This document shows positions 24,458-37,700 of a DNA stretch of 64,000 bases, in pieces. A model generated the notes under the pieces. That model was given only the letters and a program-made list of their open reading frames with translations, did not search any database and was not told where the DNA came from. The DNA is from Camarhynchus parvulus (taxonomy: Eukaryota; Chordata; Aves; Passeriformes; Thraupidae), in assembly GCF_901933205.1 (NCBI RefSeq), contig NC_044600.1, positions 62,001-126,000 on the forward strand, in the 5' to 3' direction. The translations under genes and the position numbers were made by a program. The first letter of the stretch is position 1. Each line of letters begins with the position of its first letter.

Positions 24458-25476
24458 AACACCAGTTCTAAACTAGGGTATAACACCAAATAAGATAAGG
24501 AGAGCTGATACATATGCATGTTGCCTGTATGCTGTATTCAAGGAGCTGTGCAGGGATCTGGGAGGGTGTTGCACATCCTTGCCTCAGGAGCGTTCCAGCT
24601 CTTGTCAAAGCATAAATACCTTCCCTATCTCAGGAGAAAGTTCCTTTTCCCTAGCAGAAAGTCCCTGTGGGGTGATGTGGGGAGAAGTGGCCACTGGCAA
24701 CATTCCCAACCTTTGGGAAGGAGTGATGGAAAGCATGAAGTGGGCAGAAGGGAGCAGGGAACCAGCACATTTAGGGTTGCTTTTTTTGTCAAGCAGTGTT
24801 TACATTTCATATGGAGAAAAGCATGTCCTGCAAGAGGAAGCACAGCAAAATTATCATCTTCTAGGCTACCTGGACACTCAATGTGAAAACAAAGCAGGGG
24901 TCAGGAATTCTACATCATGCATAAGAAAAGAGATGGGGGCAGAACAGCAGTTATCTGTTGTGCTAATCATGAGCTGTAAGGAGGCAGCACTGTGCAAAAT
25001 ACCCTCCTATGTGCTCTGACAGGTGCTCCAGATCTGGCTTCCCCCAAGGAGTTCAAACATCTTCATGTTAATTGCACATTTTAATCAGTATCAAGGCCAC
25101 ACAGGAACCACAGTATTGCTGGGCTCTAGTTCGCTACAGTCAACTAACGGGGAAAAAGAACACAGATGGGAAAAGCTTCCCCAGTTGTGATTATCTGAAA
25201 AGAGAAGCATGGTGCTTTTTTGGTTTCTGCTCGATACCACCTCAGTAATGTTTTCATTCAATAAATAGGTACTGGTGCTTTTGGAAAGAATGAAAGCATT
25301 AAAAAGTGCTTAAGCTTCTTCTAGGAAATTGCTGCCCAAGCCTTTGTGAGCAACAATCACTAGCAGAGTTTGTATTTGCTCCCAGTTGCAGGTACAATGA
25401 GGTATTAGTTGCTGCAGATGAATTGTGAATCATGGACTGCTTGCTTACTGGTTCAGTTGTGACTGATTGTTTCTGC

Positions 25477-25482
25477 TTTATT
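25477..25482 (-). terminator. ARHGEF6: Proximal ARHGEF6 poly(A) signal (AATAAA)
   Basis: AATAAA on the gene strand, 173 nt after the stop. Use of this site would remove about 2 kb of 3' UTR. Not verifiable without transcript ends. Confidence 0.35.
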
Positions 25483-25654
25483 TCCTTACTGGATGGAAAA
25501 AAAACCATTTTTTCTCTGTGAATTTTTTTTTTTTTTTGGTAACAAAATACCCCAAACCAACAAAATAAGGAGCAAGAAGAGGCAAAGGATCCAGTTCCAC
25601 TTCCCAAAAATACACCTGAGGTCACACACTACTGCCAGCAGCTTCTCCATGAAT

Positions 25655-25795
25655 TCAAGCGATCAGGGATGACTTGCGCCCGGTGTCCTCCCTGCCACAC
25701 TCATCTGTCTGTTTCAGCAGTCTTCTCACCAGCTTCTCCAAGTCCTTCCTGGATTTAAGCTCTTCCTCCAAACACTGTTTCATCCTTTTGTTTTC
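25655..25795 (-). CDS. ARHGEF6: ARHGEF6 exon 22: coiled coil and C-terminus
   Basis: 141 nt encoding [20 protein letters not shown] and [13 protein letters not shown], then a variable tail ending KSSLIA and TGA. The tail lacks the TNL PDZ ligand of beta-PIX, which confirms the alpha paralogue. Confidence 0.95.
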   Translation of the reverse strand, partial: ENKRMKQCLEEELKSRKDLEKLVRRLLKQTDECGREDTGRKSSLIA

Positions 25796-28700
25796 CTGCA
25801 AGGTGAAAACCAAAGGAATAAAGATGCAGTTATGCCCATGCACTTTATGTAATGAAGTACTTCCATGCATCTGCTGCCTGATGCCTCAGAGGTGATGAAA
25901 TAACAGAGACATTTGATGGGAGTTTGTGAGGAAGAAGAACGTAAGTGGATCAGACCATGAGTAACCCAAACAGAGTCTTACTACCTCACAGACCTGCACA
26001 GAAGTTCCCTGACTCTGGGCAGACAGAAACATCCTCCCTGAAACCTAATTTTTTCTTGGGTTGAAGAACCCTTTTCCCCTCTGATGGTTTCTCCCACCTC
26101 CAGACTTGGGACTGGAGGGAAGAAGACATATTTCCTCTGAGTCTATAAGAACTGGTGTCCACCAGACCCCTATAAAATGAATGGTCAAGTTGAAAGAGCT
26201 TTTGGAATAGGGGGAATGTTTTTCATGTTACCACAAAGACCAGCTCCTCCTTCCCTCTTGCTTTCTCTAGCACTCAAGCATGGAGGATGAGAGGAAGTGG
26301 TCTCCAGCCGCACCAGGGAAGGTTTATGTTGGATATTAGGAAAAGTTTCTTCATGGAAAGGGTTGACAAACACTGGAACAGTCTGCCCAGGGAAGTAGTA
26401 GAGTAACCATTCCTGAGAGTGTTCACAGAATGTGTAGGTATGGCACTTCAGGACATGCTGTAGTGGTGAACATAGCGGTGGTGCTGGGTTGATGGTTGGA
26501 TTTCATGATCCCAGAGGTCTTTTCCAACATTAAAGATTCTATGATTCTGTGATTCAGGAAGGTAAACCAGAAAAACACTAATGCTCATTTAGGAATTTGC
26601 AGGATTGGACCAGCATCAGCAAGACTTTTCCTGGCACCAACCAGCTGAAAATGATCCAGCACAGATTGATTGGCTGTCACTCAACTCCCAGCACAAACAA
26701 TCCCACCCAAATTACCTGCTTCAGCTCTTTGACTTCATCTTTCAGTGCATAAACTGTATCAACAAGGCTTCTGAAAAAATAAATTAAAGAAAAAAGAAAT
26801 TAGAGTTGGTGCGCAGGAAAACAGTGATAGCATGGGAGGTGCTGACAGGAAAGTTGCAGCCAGATTCCGCTTCCCAAGCATCAGGCTGCTGCCTGGGAGG
26901 GGACTCTGGAAACACAGCCTAGGAGCATTTATATGCCACTGGTGCAAAACTCAGGGCTCTCTTCTCAAACCTTGATACCTTGTTCTGCTTTGAGTTATCA
27001 GCAAAGGTCTGTGGCTTTGGCTTCCTTGTTTATGCTATGGCAATAAATAACAATGACTTTAAAGGTGGAAATGCCTATCTTTTGTAAAGCAGCCTTGATT
27101 ACTTGAGGCTGTGCTGCAAAAAATCAAATGTGAAAGGAGCACACTGACTGGGTTGGAAAGGGAGGGGCTCAACACAGTCACCCAGATGTGCAAGTTACAG
27201 AACAGGCTGGGAGCACTCACAGGCAGGTGCCAGGTAGGCTCCCGAGGGGCAGCAACAGCTCAGTGCATCAGTAGTTTAAAAAAAAAGAGTCACTTGTTTG
27301 GTTCTATCCTCACTGACCCCATTATCTTATATCTGGATAAGCCATAAAATGGGGATCCAGACTCCCGGAGGAATATAGCCATGTCAGGACAGCTGGGAGG
27401 GTGGGCCTGTCCTTAAAAGGGACAAAGTAGCTGTTGAAATTGTCTGGTGGTTCTTTGCCAGAATTAAGGCAGCAGTCAATGACGCCAGGCCTGCTCCTCT
27501 GTGGAGGTACAGAAGGAGAGGGCATCATTTTTAATGCCCTTCCAAAAAGTGACACAGGGATCTATCTGCAAGTGGAGAGCAGCCACACTCACTTTTCCTC
27601 TGTAACCGTCTGGCCATTGCTTCGTGTCTCCTCTATGATGATTTTCTCTTCCTCAGGAAGAAGGACTTGGGGAATGGAGTCTTTACGGGAGCCTGTGTAC
27701 AAGAAATATTCATGAGGGAGAAAAAGGGGTAATCTTCCCTGGTGCCCATGCTACATCAGAGACAGAAGCTCTCACTCTTCCTGCTCCACCATCAGCCTCG
27801 GACAGACTGGAGATGTCAGCTACATCCCATTAACCCAGAGCTACAGCAGCAAGTGGAAAATTTTCAAGAGTACTCATTGCATCTAAAGTTACATCATGAC
27901 TTATAAATGAAATCATCTGAATAGGGTCAAGAGCTCCCCAAAGAACCATGGCCTCTCTTTTTTATATGTACCATTATTTGAAATTTCAGAGATTTAATTG
28001 GCTGACATCTCACCAGCAATGATAAATAGTTATATTTCCAGAGGTGAAGATGTTAGATAGGTTCTTATGAAGCAGGTTGTTCTTAAACACACAGCTGATT
28101 GAGAGATAATACTCATGCTTCCTTTCTAAAGCTATAAGCAACCTGAGATTATCATCAGGTAATCATTGGTGAAATAGCAGTGTCTCATCTGCCCTCCTAC
28201 CTGCTTCATTCTCTGTGTTTAGGAGAAAAACAATGGCAACTAAACCACTAGGCAGATGAAGCTTCCTTATCTCAAAGATTGAACACTACAGTTTCCTAGC
28301 ACGAGTCTCACTGCTGTATGATGCAACATCTGTTTTTTCCCAAAGGGGTTATCGGTGTTGTGGGCAGAGTATGAGCTAAATTATGTGTTTGTGTGCCCAC
28401 CTGAGCTGAGAGCTTGCTGGAAGCCTGCCCCAGTACAGTACGCCTCAATCACCTTCAGGATCTGAGCATCCTCCTCCAGCGCAGCAGTACCTGTAAAACA
28501 TCGCAAACAATAGCATGCACAAAAACCAAGGTACTCTGGCCTTGTCTCTCCCAGTCTTTGCTCCCAAGCCCCTTAAGAGATCATGCTGTTTCTTTGGCTT
28601 ACTGCCTCTGGGACTTTGGCCAATCTGTTTTGTGGTCCTTTACATTTTCTGGCATCAAGTACCATGAAGAAATGGTGTGAAAACTTATCTCTAGTTGCTC

Positions 28701-31700
28701 ATCTTGGCAAAACTCAGGGGGTGATGCCCTACTTTGGGTGCAGGCAGCATCAGGAGATGGGCAGGCAAAGCAACCCTAGTGTGGGAGTTCTGGTACAGCA
28801 GCACCAGAGCAGGACTTGGAAACATGAAGTGTTAATTTCCAGCCTCCGCTCAGTGCCATCTTCTCAAGGGAGAGAGCTAATGCTGGAGCTGTGCATGGCA
28901 GCATGACCATGGCTTGACCATGGTGACCATGGCCTTTTGTGTAAAGCCACCAAGGTGTGCCCCAAGTGGGCTCTAGGGAGTTCTCAGGACACCTCTCTTT
29001 GCAGGTGAACATCCCTATTGGGATGGGGACCTTTTTGTTTCCTAATTCCCCATGGACACTGTTCTAGGACATGCTGGCATGGCCAGGTAAGGGTTTGCCC
29101 CAGCTGTCAGACACTTTGGTGACTCTTGATGTGCAGTTTAATGCAGTTTTTAACTACTTGGAAGTATTTCCTTGGCTTCAGACTCAGAATAAGATCACCC
29201 ACAACCCATGACCTTGTGCTAGCAATCACAAAGAGGGTGGTGGCATATCTAGCAGTCATAACTGGGAGGGGAGGAGAAATCTGTCAGAGGCTGAGGACCC
29301 GTGCACTTCCAGAAGTCTCCCATGCTCAGGAGCACCCAGGCTCAGAGTGAGAGCATCCTGTCACATCCTGCACTGCAAGAAAGGGTGTTTTCAAAGTCCC
29401 ATGAAGATCACTGTGAACACAGAAATCTCCAGAAATGAAAGAAAAATAGCATCACAGAATGGTTGGGGTTAAAGATCATATAGTCCCAATCCCTGCCACA
29501 GGCAGGGACACCTTCCACTCAAACAGGTTGCTCCAAGGCCCATCCAACCTGGCCTTGAACACTTCCAGGGATGGGGCAGCCAAAGCATCTCTGGGCAACA
29601 CTTACTTTTCCGAATAACAAACTCTTCATCAGATGGTTTTCTCTCAGTTTTCCTTTTTGGAAGAAACTTCTTCATTGTTTTTGGACTTTTGCTAGAATCC
29701 TACAGAGAAACACACTCTTGTGTTTAACCAGAACCAAAGGCAGTTAGAACAGTGGAGCAGCACAGATGGATGCAGCTACCCATGCTACACACAACACTTT
29801 AGAAAGCTACAAAGCAGACAGTGACAAAGTTGGGGAAAATTATAGTTTTTGCCCTTCACATGTACCCACTGCTCCCTGGAACAGCAGTGGGAATTGCACC
29901 TGCAGGTTTGGGCCAGGACAGGCTCCTCTAGTAAATGCAGTTCTTCTCTAAAATCCTTTAGCCAAAGAATTCAAACACATTCATAGCACTTTTAGTTGCT
30001 TACAAACTCTGTGGTCTGTGCTAGAAAACCCTAAAATGTGGCTTATCCCATTGACTTAATTACTAATATAAAAGAGTTGGCAAACAGCTCTGCTTCTAAT
30101 TGCCCACAGTTTGAGAGTATAAATCCCATACACAAGTATACACAGAGAAGAGACAAACACACATAAAGTTAGTGTTTGCTATGACTCCACGAGTAAGAAA
30201 CACAAGTTTTTATCTCCTTCACTCAGTTAAAAGCCTTGCTGATTTGGAAAGAATTGGAGTATTAGTAGGTTACATGCGATAGGGATTTAAAGAAGAAGCA
30301 TGCCAGGAGTACCATAACACTAACTCCTTTCCAAGAGTTATCTTAAAATACATTTGTCAGCTGCTACTGACTCTGACAATAACTTACTGATACAACGAGG
30401 CAAAATTAGGGTCATGCAAGCACAAGAAGCATTAACAGAAACAAGCATTCTGTGTCACGACGAGCCAAAGAGATGTATCTACCCTTACCTTTAAGATATA
30501 AGACATCCTCTACAATGAATATGCAAAGAAAGAGAAGATGAGTGTGAGAGACTGATGATTTTTATCACCAAGTCAATTAAATCCACAATTCTAAACCCCA
30601 TTTCAGTGTTAGTCCTCAGATTAATGCAGCACTCCCTCTGTCCTGGTTTTAAAGCACTATCAACATGCAAAGGAGCACCGTGTCATGCAAAACTGAAAAT
30701 TTACATGTGAGACACAGGATGAGTGGGCATTAATACACTCTAAACACAGACAACATGCTTTCTTGGTTAGTAGTGGGTGTCTGTAGATGTTGGCTGCCTA
30801 AACTGGTGCTTACAACCGCAGGAGCCCCATGTGCCTGGCTCCATCCAAGTCCCAGGAAGCGCTCAGGGCCTGCCCTCAACACCAATTCTAAGGGCCTCAA
30901 CCCAGCCTAGTGAGGATGCCAGGACACTCTGCCCACCCTGGTGACAATCTCCTGGGACTTCATCGTCTCAAAGGGGACCTTCCATCCTGACTGAAGCCCT
31001 GACCGTGTCAGGCATCAGCACTGCAACACCTCCCTGCTTCACTGGCAGGGACAGGGAGCTCCCTGCACATCCTGGGGAGAATTCCATCCCTGGATCCCAT
31101 CCCTGGGATGCTTGACCCAGGGAGCCAGGAGGTCTGCCCAGCAAAGTCCTGAACCCTGACGTTATAAAGTCTTCACTTAATGGAAAGCAGTCAGTTTAAA
31201 AAAAAAAAAGTAGTAGAAGAAACGACCTATTAATTTTCCCTTTGCTAAACTGAATCCAGACACCCACAGAACTTACCTGTTCTGTCATTTCAAATGATTA
31301 CTGGAAACAGAACAGGAAAAATACCCAATTTCAATGGAAACAACAAGAGTGAGGCGCCATACACAAGCAGGGTCTGAGGTTTCCTGAGCTGGGTACAAGG
31401 AAGTGTACAAGACTATGCCATCCTATCCTACGCTATGAGAAGACAAATAAAGTAACACTGGATGTCTAAAAATCTCAGCTCATTTAATCAAACTGTCCCA
31501 CTCATTTCCCTGCAAGTAACCTTTGAAATTTGTATTCCTTCATTATATCTTCATTATAGGAAAGTGCTTGCATGGAGCTGTCAGCATTGCTTATTTTGTG
31601 CTCAGCTTTAAATTAAAAAACCTAAAATACAGTGAAATAGGGATTCTGTTTAGGGATTAAGCATCCCAGAGGAAGAAATGAGACAGATGTGGATCTGCTT

Positions 31701-34700
31701 GGGCCAGCAACCAAACTTATTCCCCATCTGTCATCACAGGCTTGTGAGTACCAGGCTGTGCCTGCCCAACTCTGCTGAACATGTTGGCCTTTGGGTTTCT
31801 ACTGACATGGTCAGCACAGCTTGTTCCCACAGAAGCCACATTTTTGGTCCTACAACATTTTGCAGGATACCATCCAGCATCCTAGCCCTTGGGACTCGCT
31901 GTGGGCTAGGCCTCTGTGGCAAAAACCTCTCCCCTGCTTTCAACACAGAGAGTTTAATTCCTGCTATGAGTGGCAGGGGACAAGAAACTGCAAAGGACCA
32001 TGGTATTATATCCCTCAATCTGTCGTTTTTCTCACAGAAAAAATTCTCTTTTACCTCAAGCCAATATTTTTAATTGACCACACAAGCAAGAAAGGGTTTA
32101 GCCTACATTAGGAATTTTGAACATGCAAAGATTATGGATCATTTTCAGTCTGCTCAGTTAGTATTTAACCAAGTTAATTCCCAAACTGAAATGTGTTACT
32201 TTACAAATTCTAAGAAATAAATGCAACAAGATGCAATGAGGCTACATAAAACCTCTACCTGAAGCAGCAGACCCACAGTTCTGCCAGCTGCTAGACTGTC
32301 CATCCCTAAGTGCTGGGAGGGCTGAGGGGATCCAAGCCCCCTCCCTGTCCCCATCCCCACTGAGGCAGAAACACTCCCAGGGCTGCTGTACCAAGAAAGG
32401 CAGCTGACTCAGACCCAGAGTGCTCACTCAATAAGAGGAATGTTACCTGAGATACTGGTGAGTAATTCCAAAAATTTAACATGAGGTAGGGAAGGAGAGC
32501 ACTACAGTTGTGGTGCAGGGTGACAACAGGACTAGGCTGTATTTTGGGTTTTCCCACACCAACTCCCAGCTCCCAGGCTGGGATTCCTGCAGATGAAGCC
32601 ATCCCTCGGCTGCTGCCTCCCAGCAGGACCTTGCTGTGTAACACTCGGGTGGGTGGCAAAGGAGGGTCAAGCCCACCTCCTGCTCCAGCCACCAAAACGG
32701 GGTGGAAGACACAAGAAGCATGGCCAGGCATTTTGCCTCTTCCTCATGGTGCACTATGAGTGGTTCAATCCTGAACCACTGAGCTGCTGCCACAGCTGGA
32801 GCTGGAACACATTCCAGCAGGGAGCAGGCCCTGTCCCCATCTCAGACCAAGGCAGGAAGGAGGAGAGAAGGCAGCTCCACCATGGCACTTCCGAAAAACA
32901 GGGCTCAGTGGGACACCCAGATGTGGGACTGGTGAAATTCAGCAGCTGAGAGTGCTGGCTATGGCAGCCAACAGCTGACATCCAGCCTGCAAACACATGT
33001 ACTCATGAGTCCCGTGTAGCACAAAGCCCAGGACAGCAACCTACATCCATCACAGGACAAGGGCCAAAGTGGCAGAGTAATTTCTCTCAACATCCCCAAG
33101 AACCTACATTTCTGTGTCCTTGCTGTGGGATATGAAACCTGTACACAAGGTCTAGGGATTGTGTGAAATCAGGGTCCTGGATAGGCAGGTGGGATTGTTA
33201 CCTCTTTGTAACTCAGTGCTGCTGAAGGTCTGAGTGGAGGAGCAGGACGGAGGCAGCTCAAGCTCCAGGGCTTGAGGATTTTTGGGGGTTCCAGAGGCCC
33301 ACGGATCTGCCCAGCTGAACTAAATGTCTGAGAAAATAGATGAGAAGCAAACCAAGACTGTTAACCACCAAACAAGGCAGAGAAGTGGAGGGGGATGGAC
33401 AGGTGTTGAGATACTGAGACACCTAAGTTGCAACAAAAATAGGGCAGGATACATGTAAAATGGTACAAGCACAACATGGTTACAAAGCAAAAGGCAGGAT
33501 GTGTCTTACAGCTGTTGTGTTACCTCAGAGTCAGGGTGCTGCTGAAACACAGAGCTCAGGCAGCAGTGAGGAACCCAGGCAGCAGAGGCCAGGAGGTGAC
33601 ACTTACTGAATGAGGACTCCAGGACTGCGTTTTGGAGACGGTGCTGCATGTCCCTTTGGTCAGCCTTTGCAAGTGGTCAACCCATTCGTGCAAGTCCTGG
33701 CTGGTGCTGCAGGACACAGTGATCCGCTCCATCATGTTCCCTGTGGCAGAGGGTTAAATAACAGTCTTTAGCAAGTGATAGAGACTCAGGAGGAAACATA
33801 GGGTGAGATCAGCTCAGCATAGCAGGAAATGGCTCCTCAGTTTGCACAGTCCAGTGGCTCCAAAAAGGTTAAGGCAAAGATAGAAGCATTAATCATTAAC
33901 AATCATTAAGGTTGGAAAAGACATCTAAGATCATGAAGTCCAACCATTAAACCAGCACTGCAAGGTGTACCACTAAACCACATCCCTAAGCATCTCATCT
34001 ACAATGACGATGAGACTGCCCATCCTGCTCCAGGCAACCACTGACAGTGTGGGAGCTGCAAGAAATGCTAAGGGAACAAGTAAGATGAATGTGTGAGGAT
34101 TATTTAATGTTGAAGGTCATTAAACACAATACTTCCGTGATGAATAGGATTCTGTCACTAAATACCACCAGCACATACAGCTGCACTGCAGCCCAGGCAC
34201 TGAGCATGAAATGACTTGTGTATACCTACAAGTAATGAGATACACTGAATGGGGAAATAGGATGAAAGTTCCCTCATGACCAGAACCATGTATCTGTCAA
34301 TAAATGAGGTACGCAGAGCTACAAGGCATGGCTACTGGATGCAGACAGGGCGCGCCAATGCATAGCAGTGCTACTGGGGCGAGAGATTTGTCCCATACAG
34401 AGCACTATGGTCTCCAAAGGCAGCCAGAGGCAGAGCTCCAGAGCACTTGGAGGACATTGCCTCAAGCAGGACAGAGTTACTCAGAAACTCGGACAACACA
34501 TGGTAAAAGAGCAGGAGAAAGATCATGGCAGGGGGTTAGTGGAAGGCGGACCAGTACTTCCAGTGGCAACTGTTGCTTGCACTGGGAGGACTGCCCCAGG
34601 CAGAGGGCCCAACTGACCTGTGATTTCAAACATGTGCTCATTCCCTTCGGCATCTTCCAGCTTTGTCAGAATCATTCCTGTCAAAGGCAGCTTTCCCTGG

Positions 34701-37700
34701 GAGAATTGAAGAGCAGTCAGTGTCAGCAGGTGTTGTTCTGCTTGTTTCTGCTGTTTCCTTTCTCTTTGGAAATTGCCATTTAAAATTAATTTGTGAAGGC
34801 TTCAGACTGCATGAAGAGTCTCCTTTAATGTATGGAACTGGATTTCCCTGCACAACTAGGTCAAACCCCAGAGATGAGGCTCCCATGACAACTGAGTCAT
34901 CCCCAGCTCATCTGCCACCCTTTCCCTTCATTTAGTGCAAACCTTTTTTACAGTCAAGTCAGAAGGATCAATTTCCCCTGCCTTTTTCTTAAAGCCTTCC
35001 CCATCCCTCTGATTTGCATTCTGAACTGCCTGCTCACCTTACTCCCACCAGTGGGTCAAGCCAGAAAACCCAGCCAAATATTTCCCAAATCTTTCTCATC
35101 TTCCTTGCTACGACAAATGACACATCAAAACAAGAGCATCCTTTTCCGGGCAGTATTGATGGTTTCAGAGAGCTGGAGAAAAGCCAAGCTCTCAACAGCC
35201 ATTGGAGGGTATGTAAAATGGTAACACACAAGAAATGCAGAGTTATATGTAGTAGTACCTCATGGACTGGAATTTTCATGCATTCTGCAGTGGGTTTTGT
35301 AAGAATTTCCAGAGATGGCACAAAACTGAGAGCCAGCTGGCTGGTCGAAACCCTACAGTTGGATCAGGACACCTTAGACACAGACCCTACTCTCAAAAAC
35401 AGCAGGTAGAACAACAGGTTTTGAGGTTTTTGGTTTGTTTTTTTTTTAATTTCACAGCATTCGCTTACCAAATGCTGCTTAACCAAAGATCACGACAAAG
35501 TCATTGACTACCCTGGCACATGGTAAAGCCAAGCCCTGGTTCCCAGCCTGGGGTGTTTGCATCACATCAGAGAGTTCAAAGGATGCAGAGGACTCAAATT
35601 TGATAAGGATGATCTGTTTTGCACTTTTACACCAAACGCCTTGCAACTTCAAACTAAGCAGGCCTACCTGATAGATGAACCCACTCATCCGTGGGCTTGC
35701 AGACAGCATCAGCAAAACATTGGAAAATAACAAGAAATACCGCTCCTCTTTCTCCTGGGGGGAATAAGAATTTAAGTTAGTCCAGTCTGCAATGCATCAC
35801 AAGCACCTGCCTCTAGCAAACTGAACCTGTTGCAGCTGGAATCACAGCCTGTGAGATCACCCCCAAACCAGCTATTCTGGCTTTCTTTCTTTACAGCATC
35901 TCATTTATGTACCAATTTTCCCTGCAGAGATTTTTGTCTGCATCCTGCTAATCCTCTTCCAATCATTGCAGCGTGCCTCAGAAGCCCTTATGTTGCCCAG
36001 CATCCCACATCCCAAACAAGAAAGATTTTTGGGACTAGATACTGCATGGGTTTGTTTTACAGGTCTTCCCTTCCCAGGGAAAAACTGCAACAGCAAAAAT
36101 TCAGTGCTAACAGGTACTTTCCCACACTGAGCATGCAGCACACATGGCTTTAGCACCACTGTGGAAGGTCTGTGTCAGGCACTGGTGTGAGGCATTAGGA
36201 CTAGTAGGACAAGAATCACTCCAGTTAGTTCCAAAACACAGTCAGCTCTGGGATGGGGTGTCAGAGCAGCCCCTGTGATGCACACAGGACATTTTCTAGT
36301 CGCTCTCATTTCTCAGAGTAAGTCACAGGGGAGAAAGAGGGAAATTAATGCGCTATACGACACTGAGATACTTCTTCTCTCGAAAAGTGGGTCACCAAAG
36401 GCCTGAAACTAAGCCTACAGGGTGCCTGATTCACTCCAAAGACATGCACAGTCCCATTGCACAGCTCTTCCCAAGGTAAAATTATTTACCAGCATTATTT
36501 GTCATCAGTTTGTGGCTTGGAAGGAGAGGAACTACCACCTCACATCACTTACCCTCGGAGCAAGTGGGTATTCAGACATGAAGTCTACAGCCAACAGAAG
36601 GAACACCACACTCACCTCACTTCCCCCAGACTGCACCATAACCTGGGACATGTAGATGACATTTCCCATCATTTTTATGTCCTCTCCTTCCCAGCGCTGG
36701 ATGGATTCAGAAAGGATTTGCAGCTCAAGTTGTTTCCTCTTCCTCAACTCCTGGCATTGTGACTGGGAATCACAGCAGAGCTTTGTTAGCTGAAGGGCAG
36801 AAGCCAACCCAAACCATCCCAGTTTCACCAGCAACAACTCACACAGCCCTGTGGGCTCAGAGATGGTCATGTCAGGGATCAGAAAAGCCTATTCTGGCTC
36901 CATGCCATGAAGTCTGTTAAAAAATCACATCCCAGTGATTTATGAAGTAATGATTACATTCAAATGTCACGGAAATTGCAAACTGCTCTGAGCAAACTTT
37001 TCTTTCCAAACCAGCCCTACCTCTAAGAGTTCAGGGTCACAATTTCCAAACCAAGACGGCTGCACAGTTAAATGTCTCTAATTTTGCTATTGCTTAGAGG
37101 GATTTTGCCAGTTTTGTCCAAACAGCAGAGTTGAACTTGTAGCACTGCAAGGTCCCCAACAAGTCAGATGGGTGGATATTTTCCATCCAAAATCTGGGAT
37201 CCCAAAAACAGGACTAGGTGGTGCTGTAGATTAGCACAAAAAAGAATCTTCTGAAAGTGCTGTTATTGAAAAGACTGCACCACTGCTGGGCAGCTGGGGA
37301 CTGGAGAAGCTCCAGGGAGTGACCAGTATCTCATCACCTCTCAGCAAGAGAGGACAATGCTGACTGAACAGAGTCCTGCAGATCCAAGCAATACTTTCTT
37401 TAACTGACCCTTCTGCCAATGGGGGAAATTGTTGCAAAGGTAAACCAAGGCTATTTTCACCAGCTGCTTGGTTTTTCCAAACCCCTTTATCTGACAGAGA
37501 TTTTCCTCCTTTCCAATTCATTGACTATCCAGCTCTGCAAAGAGAGAGGCTGCATTGGGTCTAGACTGAAACCACACTGAACCTCTTTAGTTGTGTCACA
37601 ATGACATTTGAACCAAACTGGGGTTTACTCTGGTTCTACAACTATTGTATGTTTTGATGGCTCCCCAAGTGTCCGAATCCAACGTTCCCAGGATAAAAAT

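Larger units (their letters stand above)
23450..25654 (-). other. ARHGEF6: ARHGEF6 3' UTR (end inferred)
   Basis: About 2.2 kb after the stop, ending near the last AATAAA on the - strand (23469-23474). The length is close to that of the human 3' UTR. Further AATAAA hexamers lie at 23700-23710. A proximal one at 25477-25482 would give a UTR of only about 200 nt. Confidence 0.55.
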
